64,000 nt of DNA from Tyto alba. Lineage: Eukaryota > Chordata > Aves > Strigiformes > Tytonidae. Every line of letters starts with the position of its first letter. The stretch's first letter is position 1. The DNA is taken from assembly GCF_018691265.1 (NCBI RefSeq), contig NW_024881330.1, positions 15,623,386 through 15,687,385 on the forward strand, written 5' to 3'. The translations under genes and the position numbers were made by a program. Positions 24,401 to 34,935 of this stretch are shown here, piece after piece. The notes under the pieces are model-generated. The model did no database searches and was not told the origin of the DNA. It saw only the letters and a program-made list of their open reading frames with translations.

Positions 24401-27400
24401 TTCCTTTACCTCAAAGGCCAGATGTGTGACTTCATTCTGTGTGCCTTAGGACAACATTTTTCTGCGGTAACTGGATACATAGACACTATTTTGGTCTTAA
24501 GAGCTGAATAATTTTGGTAAATGATGCTTATCATTGTTTTACTCCATTTTCTGGTGTGTAGCTTACTGCCTCGACCCTAGTTTATAAAATGAGAGGAATG
24601 GCACGAAATGTGTTGTTATCTCAGACTCTAGATGAGGGTCCTGCATCCACTGAGATGGATCCCGGAGGTGCTTTGTGTGTGGCAGTGCAGAGCAAACAGT
24701 CGTGGAAGACCTAGCCATCAGGTTTGGGGGTAGTCTAACAGTAAGGGGGGCTGAAGCAGGGAGAGGAAGGAGCTGTCTGATTTCAATATTGATCCTGGGA
24801 TAGAGGAGGTCAGAGAGCATGAAGAGGAAACCTTCTCCTTTGGGAGTCCTGGCTCAGTGCAAGCGGCTGTTTCAGCTTGAACGTTCCTCAAGACCTGACA
24901 CTGCCCCCTCCTTGGTTTCTGATGAAATTTGCTGCTTGCAACAGCTCCATCTTCTGTGACCTTGACCTCTGCAAAGTCCTTTGCAGAATGAAAAGAAATA
25001 ACCACCATGACAGTTCTTGCCAAAGCTGGGTGTTTGCTTGCTTGCAAAAGAAAAAGTGTTGCATAGCATGTGCCACCTGGAAAAGAACAGGTAGTTTTTT
25101 TCTCTCTCTTTAAGTATGTGCTTGTGAACACAAATAACATATATTATGATAATAATACATCACCCAGAAAGCAACACTTCAGTGTTTCTCTGTATCTGCT
25201 AGGACGTGAATTAAAGCGAAACAATAAAGATGGGGGGGAGCATCCTGTGGGAGGAAAATACAGTGCTTTTTGCCTTTTCACAGGAGAGTTGAGATTTACA
25301 TTTGAAAACATTCAGTTCATCAGCTTTCGTGTCTTCATTTTGCCATTGAAAAAGTAGGTGAAATGGGATAGGTTGGCTGTGAAAAAGCAGAGCTACAGAA
25401 AACGGAGCAGAGCCAACGTTTGTTTCTGGTTTGTTAAAACAGGCCATGCAGATGTCTGCTCTAGAATGCCAAAAGACTAACTCTCAGCAAAGTTTAAGAT
25501 TTTGAAACTTTCTGACAAACCCTAGCACTGATTTCATATTGCCTTAAGAAGGAAAATTCACCCTAATGAAGCACCAGTGCTGTTTCCTGCAGCACTTTGT
25601 AACTTCTGTAAAAGCCTTTTCAGTCTGAAGGCTTGACCTATCCTGAACCTGCAGAGCTTGTGAGACCTAATGAGAATGGATGCACGTGGGATGTTTGAAC
25701 GTGGGAGTGATCAGACAAGCATGGGTAGGGAGTATGGAGGTGAGATTTGAGCTTCTCAAAGATAAAATTGTTTTGTGTTTCTTGGGGATGAGGTCATGAA
25801 ACTGCCATTAGCACTAATGGGAATTTGTGTGGCTTAATCTTCATAAACAGCATTAACATGCACCCTGCAATACTTAATGTGTTAACGTATATGGAAACTG
25901 GCTTTCAGCTAGCACATTTGAACAAGGCAAGATGGGGTTTTGGAGGTCATTATTACCACACATTAAAATAAAATTTATGTTGCACAACTCAAAACTCTCA
26001 AACAGATGGAGCTGGAATTGCTCCCAGCATCTGGTCAGAATGCCAGAGCTTCCTTGGGAAGGGGGAGAAGTGGAGTAAGAATTCAAACCAGCCCTCCACT
26101 CCTTTTAAGTAAGCCATGAGAAATGAGGAAGCTGTGGTACAAAAAAAGCTTGCTTTGCTACCTGGCACATCCAATTTTGTCTTTCCTGGGAGTTTTAAAA
26201 TGAATGGGATGGTCTCCAGGCCGCTTGGTACTGGGATGAGGGTTTGCAGGGAAGCCAGTGCGCAGTCTGCCCTTGCAAGGTGGGGGAGATGAACCCTCCA
26301 GCCTTGCTTGCACTTGCTGTCTGCTGATATCTCCTGCCTGCCAGGGGAGCAGTGCTGAAATGTAAAGAAATGCAAGGCTTGTGGTCTTTATTGAATAGCA
26401 GAAAAGCAGTGTCTTGGGCCAAGGTAAAGGTGGAGAGGTGCAAAAGGAGCGTAGCTTCAACTGTAAATCCGAAATGGTGTCATTCCTTGCCTCACCCCAA
26501 AGGAAGAGGGCTTTGAGGCAAGATGATTGCACAGGCATTCTTCAGGCTTTTTTCCCTGACTTTAAAGATGTGCTGAATACTGCAAGGGATGTGTAAACCA
26601 CGGCTAACCCGGGAAGTTGTGAGTTCCTGCCATGGGTTGATACCGAAGGAGTCAGGCTGACTTTTCTTTCAACAAAGGACAAGTCACCTTTCTACACAAA
26701 CTCTTGCTTCTGTACTGTCTCCCTCTTGATACCTATGTATCGCTTTCGTGTGGTAAACCCTGCTTGTGAAAATAAAAACACTGGGAGAATTATCCCCGTG
26801 GCATTTTTTAACTTAGAGGTAAGACTACCTTCGCCTTCACTACAGATGATTTAAAATCTTGCTCTTTATGTCTTGATGTACATTTTAACACCGTTACATT
26901 CCCCTGCTTGTAGGCAAGATCCTCAAGAGGAAGGGCCACAAACATTACCTACCAAACTAGGAATTTTCGTAGTCTGTAAACCACACTGTAAATTTTAACC
27001 TCATAATTTACATAGAGAAAGGCCCACTACCCATAATTAGCACTGTATTCGAAGCCTGTGCTGCTTGCATATTGTTGAAAGAATTTAAGAGAAATGAATT
27101 TCATCTGTGAGGCTTTCTTTGTAAGTAAAGGGTAAACCAAAAGGAATTTCCTGGGATTGTTGCATGTATTAGATCTGAAGAGCATTTGGGGTGGTGGTGT
27201 GTTTAAAATACTGTGAAAAGTGAACCTTAGGCACAAAAATTGAGATCATTAGGATTTCTTTGTGCTGAGAAATGATTGCATATGGACCAAAGCAAGGAAT
27301 TTATCTGGATATCTGCCACTGCCTCCTACCTCACTCTTCATAGAAAGCATTTTCTTCCAAACATAGCAGAATGGGAACTTGACTTAAAAGAGCTCATGGT

Positions 27401-29172
27401 TTAGATGCCTTTACAATCACCATGCAGACAGGGGAAAAAAAAATCTTAAATTCTTAGGTTTTGACCAAGATCCTGTTACGTATTTCAGGGGCTTCTACGT
27501 ATAGAAAATGTGAAACAAAGGTTTTTTTTTTAAAAAAAATCAGCTGCCAAAGACTGTGTTGTAGTTTAGTCAAGAATGGAACTCTATTCACAAGGGTGAA
27601 GGCTAGGGAAAAAACTTTTGGATTAACACAGATTTAATTTGTAAATTTTTTTTTTTTGGTAAAGGAAGTCTCTCAGACACGCAGAAGAGGAGCCTGAACT
27701 AAGGCTGTACTGCTGTTTATATCAAGATGCAGGACTTACTGTGATGACAGAAATTATGGCTCTTTTTGTTGAAGTGGCCTGTTGCTCTTCCCACTTGTAC
27801 AATTTTAATGGCATGGGAGGAACTGTGTGTACTAGTAGCCTTGGGCTCTTGTTAATTCTGATCTTTGGTGTACTATAAAATATACTTCTACGGGTTATAA
27901 TTAGTGGAAGCCCCCCCCCAATAATTAAATGGCATCTGCTTTTCATCAGAATCATGGCTTAGTTAACCCCAGAGCCATCGTTTTCCACAGGCTCTCCATA
28001 GAGTCCTAGGATGCTCGGACGTGACTGTTTAAATTGCTTGCTGAGGCCCATCATTGCCCAAGAAGATTAACGGAAATAAAAGAGTCCTGAGTTGTCCGGC
28101 TTGGCAGTCAAGATGTGGAAAGTGCCATCTGCATAGCAGCTGCTGCTTCTCTGGCCTCAATTAATTTATCTCATATTGCGTAATAGCTAACATTTTTTCC
28201 CTTTGTGCAGTATTTGACCTTCTGGGGCCATCATTTTCTGCTGGCATGTGTGGGTGTTTTTTTCCCTTTACCTCTGCTTTAACAATCCTCATTTCAGGCC
28301 ATGCTTTTAGTTTTTTTTGCAACATTCTGCCACCTTGATCTGGTTTTGTATGATCTGAGTGTGGGCTCGTGGGGAGAGAGGGCTCATGCAGCACCCTTCT
28401 GCATGTGTGTGTATGGATCCCTGGTGTCCTGCTCCTCATTTCTCACCTCTGTCCCCAGGAGCTTGTTAGACCCCAACCCTCTCTCTGATGGATTAAGAGA
28501 AGGTCTGCCTGAGGCTTCTTTTGAGACACATACTAGGGAGGGAAGTAGAAAGCAGCTGTTGATTAATTTATCTTGGAAGTGCAAGTGGTCAATCTTGTTG
28601 CTTTCAGGCAGTCTTGCAAGTTAGTTCATCAAAACTCCTACAAATTTTGCATGGCCCCTGTGGTTTTGCTCTTATCAGCTTTGTTCCCTAATCAAACAAA
28701 AAAGCCCAAACCAACTCATTTGGACAGAATTACAATGCAACATCTGTCTGAAAAGCAAACAGTGTTTGTGACTATTATGGTTATGAAATGGTTGCTTCGA
28801 AACAAAAACAAAACACAGAATGAAACAAAACCCCCAGCTTCTACAGTTTTTCTCCGTAAGTATAGTGTATTTTGGGGCAGAGAAGGGGGTAAATCCAGAG
28901 GGAAAGGAATGCAGCTTTAAAGTAGCCCACTGCTTCAGTTGAAGAGTTTTTCTCATTACTGTTGCCTAGCTAGAAATAGCTCGAGGATTACATTCACATG
29001 GTCTACACTAGGTTCATTCAAACTACTTTTTCTAACCAGGTATTTCACCGGGTAGTTCTTTTCCCTGGAAATGAAGTTTTTCTTGCAGCATGTACATATT
29101 TTACACAGGAAATATTTGACTGAAATTTAATGAGGAATGTTTTTGGCTTTCTTTCCCCCTTCTTTTCCCTAT
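21500..29172. other. non-coding unique DNA
   Basis: About 7.7 kb without a supportable gene. Small local repeats occur: ACTTACAAGTT twice at about 22578-22602, and a 10-bp GGGGGAGC-type unit twice at 23151-23170. A T/A palindromic run lies at 27522-27539. The section 28010-28200 (CCATCATTGCCC, CAATTAATTTATC) has some conserved-element texture, but this is weak. Confidence 0.55.
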
Positions 29173-29192
29173 CCCCCCCCCCCTCCCCCCCC
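29173..29192. repeat. C-rich tract (C11-T-C8)
   Basis: Eleven C, one T and eight C in a row. The minus strand is therefore an almost pure G tract that could form a G-quadruplex, with an i-motif possible on the plus strand. Tracts like this are often misassembled or unstable. Confidence 0.85.
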
Positions 29193-31020
29193 GCTTTGTT
29201 TTTTTCTCTTGGTGGGGAGGAATTACTTAAGTGATATAAACTTTTATTGTACCATGGAATAGATTCTCCTTCACAGCTCGCTGCCAAGACTGCTCAGAAG
29301 GCAGAACACCATGTTTGGAGCACTAGAACCAGAAGGCAGATAAAAGCTTAATTTTTTGGATTCTCCTGTATTTGCCGAAGAATTACCACAATTTTTGCCA
29401 CAGTTCAAAAACAGTTCTAGGTCTAGAGTTGTCTGTCAGTCCTGATCTGATGTATGAAAAAAATTAGTATATCTATAGGGAGATTTTACTTTTGCTTCCT
29501 ATGGGTTTTTTGCATGCATAGGTTATAGGTATTTGTAGCTGGCTTTGAGATGTAAAAAAAATATTTCTACTTCGGATCTGAAGAAAGTTATACATCCTGT
29601 CATTTTAAATACACTAGGGAAATTACATTAAAGTAACATTTCCACACAGAAAAAAAAAAAAAATCCATCAAGTTATTGATGGATACTTCAAATGGGCTGA
29701 TTACTTTTAGACACTGCTGCTGACTTCAGTAGCACTCCAGTGCTCTACAGGTTTGGCAGTTAATCCCATTTGTAATCTACCTTTAGCATTGGTTTTAGAA
29801 GTTTTTTGGCTTATTTGCATAATTTTAAGAAATAGCTCTCTTCTCCTGTGAGGCCCATGTGGAGGCCAGAGAAAGGTGGCCCATGTTTTGGAGAGCTCAG
29901 GGCAGCCAAAGCTCATTTGGGCAGCTGCTTTGGGGTGCTCCTGCCATGTGAGCAGTAACGGGGTGTGTGGCTCCATCTGGGGAGCCCTTGGGAGGTGCGG
30001 AACTTTACAGGGCCAGAGAGTCCAGCAGGCGAGGGGGTGGGAAATACACAGTAAAGACTTCCTCTGACTTAATGCAAAGTGCCCATGCGATGCATCTCAT
30101 TAGACCAGGCTGACAGGAGACCACCTTTTGTTAAGCCCTGGGATAAAGCATAGCACCCCTTTGCCTGCTTTGTCTCTCTCTGGAGGTTTTTGGAGTGGGT
30201 TGTGCCGTTCCAACCACCGAGTGCAAAAGCCTTATGGCTCCCTACCCCAAGGGACAGGGGAGAGGAGGTCCAGGTGCTTTCAGCATTAGACTGGCTGTTC
30301 CCTTTGGGATGAACAAACACTGATTTTTTGGTGCTATGTGCTGCTGGACAAGTGCAGGACAGGAGTGGGGGTCAAGCCCCACTTATAACTCCATCACTCC
30401 CAGCTGATGGCGATCCCTGTTCAGCTGCCTGGCCCCCAGAGGGATGAACCCCTCTGCCTTCTGGCAGCCCTAGGAGGCGAGGCTCTGGCATTTCCACACT
30501 CACTGCTTGCCTCTACCTTCAGCTGCTGCCTGACACCAGGTAAAAATGACCGAAAAAATCAGATAAAACTCCTAGGATGCCAGCAGCAGTGTAGAAGGAG
30601 AAACAAACTGCATTCAGGGTGTCTGTCTCATCTCCCAGCCTGTAGCAAAGCAATGGGGGGGTGGTAGGATTAAACCCCCAGTGAAAACCAAAGGGCCTCC
30701 TACCTGCAGCCTTCAGTTTAATCTTGGTATTTTAAATCCACCTTTTGCTCAGTGGTTTTGAGCCCAGACCTTTTGATAGCAAGGCAAAGGAATAAAAATA
30801 TCTTTGTGTGCAGGTTGTGTTTGCAAAATCAAACACTTCCTCTCCCACTCTCTCTTAAACCAAACAGATCCCTCCCACGAGAAAACTGGCAAATCTCAAA
30901 GCTGATCCCAACCCTGTTAAAAGTGTCAGACCAAAATAAAGACTCCCAAAGTAAGTGATAGCATGAAGAAGGGAGGGAGTAAGAAAACCCCCGACTTCCA
31001 TATGAAGCCCTGCTTGCTTG
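29193..31020. other. non-coding DNA, moderately GC-rich after 29.8 kb
   Basis: No gene recognised. The stretch 29830-30670 is somewhat GC-richer than its flanks and carries short open frames on both strands that show no domain. Confidence 0.55.
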
Positions 31021-31145
31021 GAGGAAATGGAGACCCAGTTTCTTACCCCTGCTCTGACCATGAATATTTGTGCCCTTGATCAAGTGACTTAACTTTTTAT
31101 CTGTACTTTTTCTCATTTGCAGTAATACATTTCTTAATACAAACT
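31021..31145 (+). mobile_element. MIR-type SINE fossil (core region)
   Basis: The order of words follows the MIR core: GGAGACCCAG, then CTGCTCTGACCATGA, then TGTGCCCTTGATCAAGTGA with CTTAAC, then a decayed TTTCTCATTTGCAGTAATAC. These correspond to the MIR segments that read GACCTTGGGCAAGTCACTTAAC and TTTCCTCATCTGTAAAATG in the family consensus as I know it. The copy is diverged and truncated at both ends. Confidence 0.6.
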
Positions 31146-32339
31146 CCCATGCTTTGGTATTAAACACTGGTTTTAGTGCCATGGAAAACTATAAATAATG
31201 AAGAATTAAGTGGGGGATATTTTTGTTGTTTTTCTGTCTGCTATTCTAGGAGAAGCAGGTCGGAGAGAAGGGATGTGCTACTTCATATAAACTCAGTCCA
31301 ACCTGCCAATTGGTGTCAAAGTCTGATAATTTCTAAATTGATGTAATCAGGAAATTATCCTGAAACTGTTATTTTCAGGTGTGGTGATCATCACCTCCTC
31401 TTTCCCTTTGATCAGCAAGGAAAACAGACAATTTCTCAAAGCAAATGTAAAATATAATGTAATTGCTACTGCATTACTTTTTCCCAAGGTTTCGTATTTA
31501 GGGGTTGGGAGAAGATCAAATCAAAGGAGAGAGAGAGAAATGAATGATGCCAACAGGAATGAGTCAGAAATTAAGCGTGATTGCTGGGCGTTTGAGCTTT
31601 CTACATTAGCAACTGATGCCTCTGTTCTGCTGGGAGAACAAGGCAGTTTTGGAGCTATCTCAGATGCTGGTTAGTCATGTTTTCCAGCAGCGGAGGAAAA
31701 TTTTCCCAGTCTGCTTCCCATCACTCTGTATGCAACTGTGTGGAGCTGTTTTCCATCCTGGAAAACTTGAAATCGGTGTGGAGTGTGTGTATTGAAGGAG
31801 CAGAGGGGGTAAGGAGGATGGGAGAATTGGCTGCTCCATCATTTTGCACATGTTGTTGGCACCTAGGAAGATGATGCTCCCTTCTGACCAAAAGGCTAGA
31901 AGGAAATGGTGTGTTTACAAAATGTTATCCACATGCAAAACAAATATTCAGAATTTGATCTAATATGGGTCAGAGGCTTAAATATTTTTCAGATGGGAAC
32001 AAATTGTCAAACTATTGGGCAGCTGTCAAAAAAAACCCAACCCCAACCCTCTGTGAACTTTCAAAAAATAAATCTGCTTTCTGAGTATTTCAGTGGATGG
32101 GGCGGAAAACCTGGTTTGGAGGATGGAGAGATCTTCTCTGCCATGCTACTGGCACGGGCTTGCACTTCATGTAGGTGCTTCTATTTATTTTTTTCCTTTA
32201 TGTATCTTCTGTCATGTAGCATATTTCTAGACAGCTTCGTTTTCTCTCTGAGCCCTGCACAAAAACATTTAATTGAAAATGAATGTAGAAACATCTGATG
32301 TTCGGTAGTGTTCAAATTTTGGATTCAGCTCGTCTGCTG

Positions 32340-32720
32340 AGCTCTGTGTTATGCTAGTGGAAAAATGCTGGCTGTGTTTCATCACATCTGACTGTTGACT
32401 AAGTTAGATGCATTTTAGCCGTTGCCAGATGTACAAGATACAGTAAAATGAGCATTTCCTGTAGCAAATTAAGACTTTTTGGCACTGTGATGATATTGGC
32501 TAAAACTGCTTGTTTGCACTGGGGATTTGGCCAGATTGTGCCGGTCAATAGAGACAATAAACTGAGTTAGCAGAGGAGATCTCCTGATCCAGGCTGAATT
32601 CATCTTACTCTACTAATTAGTTAAGTTGGGGAATTGCAGGCTTCTGTTGGCATTGCTGTCTGTGATATCTATTCTAGATACACCCACCATTAAGCAAAGC
32701 CAAGCACCTTGCGGCATTTC
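32340..32720. promoter_or_regulatory. possible conserved regulatory element
   Basis: Contains an E-box CAGATG at 32426-32431 and a palindromic homeodomain site CTAATTAG at 32613-32620, set in sequence of mixed composition without simple repeats. It resembles vertebrate developmental enhancers. Conservation is untested, so this is a hypothesis. Confidence 0.25.
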
Positions 32721-33933
32721 TTAGCCAGACTGAACCAGTGGAGATAAGCCTTTCTGGAAGTGGGGGGATACTGGATGAAATGTCAGTGAATGAGCCTGTT
32801 TCCTGGGCCAAATCCTGAGCTGTTGTGAACTGAGACACCGTGGAATCAGGAATACATCATATCACTTTGGCAGTGGGTCTGGCTCATGACCTGAAGGCTT
32901 GCTGGTTTGCAGATAAACTGCCCACCGGTACTGGCAGTCAGGAGATCCGTGACCAACTGTCTCTCGCATCTAAGCTGCTGAAGGCTGGGGTGCTCATTGA
33001 TCCCCACGAGTGGGAACTATGCATGTATCTGGACTGTAGGATATCCTGCAGCTCCTGCTGTTGTGCATTAGCAGACCTGGGGTCTTACAGGGAGTTGGAG
33101 TTTGCCTTTCTGCGTCCCTGTAGGTGCTTACCAAAGAGATGCTGCCTGTCCTAAGAAGCAGATGAACGGCTGTGGTGGATACAAGAAGTAAACTGGGAAA
33201 ACTACTGTGTTAACAGGAAGTTACTGATGGGAAGAGTAACAAGGATCACAGAGAGAGCAGAGAAGCTGGGTGAAGGCAAGTTTGTCTTTTGTCCTGTAGC
33301 TGACTTGGAATTTACTGCTTAGAAAATTTTAAGTGCTGTTAGGGCAGGCAAACTAAAAAAAAACCAAAAATCTTCTTGTGTACAAGCCCTAGTTATGGTT
33401 CAGTATATGTATCAGAGAGGCCTTAGAAACCTGAGAGGAGCAATGACACTGTAAATACCTGACATTTGCTAAGTTTTAAAGGGGAAGGTTATCTGCCTGT
33501 GGGAAAAAAAACTACTCATGAAACCACCCAGCTATGAGAGCTGGAGCAAAAGGAATTTTTATTGAGCTGGTGCAACATTTAGGACATTTAAAAATGTTGC
33601 TAACCTGGAAATGGTTAAAAAAAAAAAACCCTTCTGTTGGACGCAGTGGTGTTTGAGAGTTAATAAGGCCAGAAAGTGCCATACTCCTGGCCTGGCCTGA
33701 GGGAGAAGATGGGTCACAGCAAGACTAGGCTAATCTCACCTGAATTTAGATATCCAAGAGAGAAACATCCATGTTAATAGCCACGAATCTACTATAGTCA
33801 GTGCAGAAACACAGTGGTCTTTGAGGGAACTGTTTAATCTGTGATACTTGTTTTGAGATGGAAGAGCCCTAGAGCTGTATTGGACCTGGGAGACCTCAGA
33901 CACTAGGAAGCTCATCCAGGGATGAAAGATTTT

Positions 33934-33938
33934 GCTGC
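33934..33938. repeat. LTR target-site duplication, left copy
   Basis: GCTGC immediately before the LTR terminal TG. It is identical to the five bases immediately after the other end. Confidence 0.85.
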
Positions 33939-34424
33939 TGTTGTGGTTTAAGCCCAGAGGGCAACTGAGCACCTCGTCAGTTGCTGGCTCACTGTTTCCC
34001 CCTCGGGATGGGGAGGAGGAAATAAAACAAAAGGCTTGGGGATGGAGATAAGGACAGGGAGGGATGAGTCACCAATTATGGTTATGGGCAAAAGACAGAC
34101 TCCACTGGGGAAGAAAAAAAGCACATCAATTTAATTTGAGCACCATCATCACCAACACTAATTTACCAATCAGAGTAGTACAGTGAGAAATACAGCCACA
34201 TCTTAAAAACACCTTCCCCCTACCCCTCCCTTTTCCCAGGCTCAGCCTTTCTCCCAATTTCTCTACCTCCTCCCCACCAGCATTGCAGGGGGCAGGGGAT
34301 AAGGGTTGCAGTCAGTTCCCCACTCACTGTTTCTGCTCCTCCTTCCTCCGCAGGGGGGAGGACTCCTCACACCCTTCCCCTGCTCCAGTGTGAGGTCCCT
34401 CTCATGGGACTTCTCTGATGTGAG

Positions 34425-34660
34425 TCCTTCCCACAGGCTGCAGCTCTTCACGAACTGTTCCCGGGTGGGTCCCTCCCACAGGCTGCATTCCTTCCAGCAA
34501 CAGAATCTAGCACAAGCTTCCCTCAGAGTCCTGTCCTTCTTCAGGTACAGATACCTGCTCCAGGGTGGGGTCCCCCATGGGCTGCAAGTGGTAATCTGCT
34601 CCTCTGGTGACCTCTGGGCTGCAGAGGGACAGTCTGCCCTCTCACCACGGGCTGCAGGAG
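34425..34660 (-). repeat. degenerate tandem units inside the LTR
   Basis: Units of roughly 35-50 bp share a CACAGGCTGCA or GGGCTGCA word: at 34431-34442, 34477-34487, about 34578-34586, 34617-34624 and 34646-34653. The first two are most alike, with TCC(T/C)TCCCACAGGCTGCA in both. Such repeats are part of this LTR family rather than a later expansion. Confidence 0.6.
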
Positions 34661-34766
34661 TGTCTCTCCTTCGGCGCACCTCTTCCTTTCCCCTCCTTTC
34701 TTCAGCTGACCTCGGTGTTTGTATAGGTATTTCCCTCATAACCCCATCTCCTTCCAGGATCCCCTT

Positions 34767-34809
34767 CTTAAATACGTTATCAAGAGGCACACCCACTCTC
34801 CCTAATTGG
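34767..34809 (-). promoter_or_regulatory. LTR core promoter (CCAAT plus TATA-like box)
   Basis: On the minus strand a CCAAT box (34809-34805) is followed about 30 bases downstream by TATTTAAG (34774-34767). This spacing is usual for a retroviral U3 promoter. Transcription would run toward lower coordinates, out of the LTR at 33939. Whether it is active cannot be told from sequence. Confidence 0.6.
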
Positions 34810-34930
34810 CTTGGCCTTGGCCAGAGGCAGGTCCAACTTTGAGCCAGGGGAGCTTTGAGAAGCTTCTCACAGGAGCCACCTCTAGCCCTCTCCTCCTCTG
34901 CAAAGCCCTGCCACACACAAAGCCAATACA

Positions 34931-34935
34931 GCTGC
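34931..34935. repeat. LTR target-site duplication, right copy
   Basis: GCTGC immediately after the LTR end at 34930. Being an exact match to the left copy, it fixes both LTR boundaries and suggests no rearrangement since insertion other than loss of the provirus interior. Confidence 0.85.

Larger units (their letters stand above)
31146..33938. other. non-coding DNA flanking the LTR
   Basis: No gene recognised. The part at 31290-31410 (TGTCAAAGTCTGATAATTTC, ATTGATGTAATCAGG) and 32340-32720 look regulatory rather than neutral. The final bases, 33934-33938 (GCTGC), are the left target-site copy of the LTR insertion. Confidence 0.55.
33939..34930 (-). mobile_element. solo LTR of an avian ERVL-type endogenous retrovirus
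   Basis: A complete LTR of 992 bp with TGT...ACA ends, flanked by a perfect 5-bp direct repeat, GCTGC, at 33934-33938 and 34931-34935. A 5-bp duplication is typical of ERVL-class integration. No internal retroviral gene lies beside it, so it is a solo LTR left by LTR-LTR recombination. Sense is the minus strand: reading from 34930 it starts TGTATTGGCTTTGTGTG, contains a CCAAT box at 34805-34809, a TATTTAAG TATA-like box at 34767-34774 and several degenerate repeats carrying TGCAGCC (plus strand GGCTGCA), and ends CTTAAACCACAACA. This matches an LTR type I recall from many bird genomes. A 217-codon minus-strand frame (34263-34916) runs inside it but has no retroviral domain and is best read as a by-product of the GC-rich tandem units. 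Confidence 0.9.

Noticed and set aside
24540..24640. Possible MIR tail (GTTTATAAAATGAGAGGAATGG)
   Set aside because: Only one short word matches and no adjacent core is visible.
34263..34916. 217-codon minus-strand open frame, the longest in the window
   Set aside because: It lies wholly inside the LTR and spans its GC-rich degenerate repeats. It has no gag, pol or env domain.
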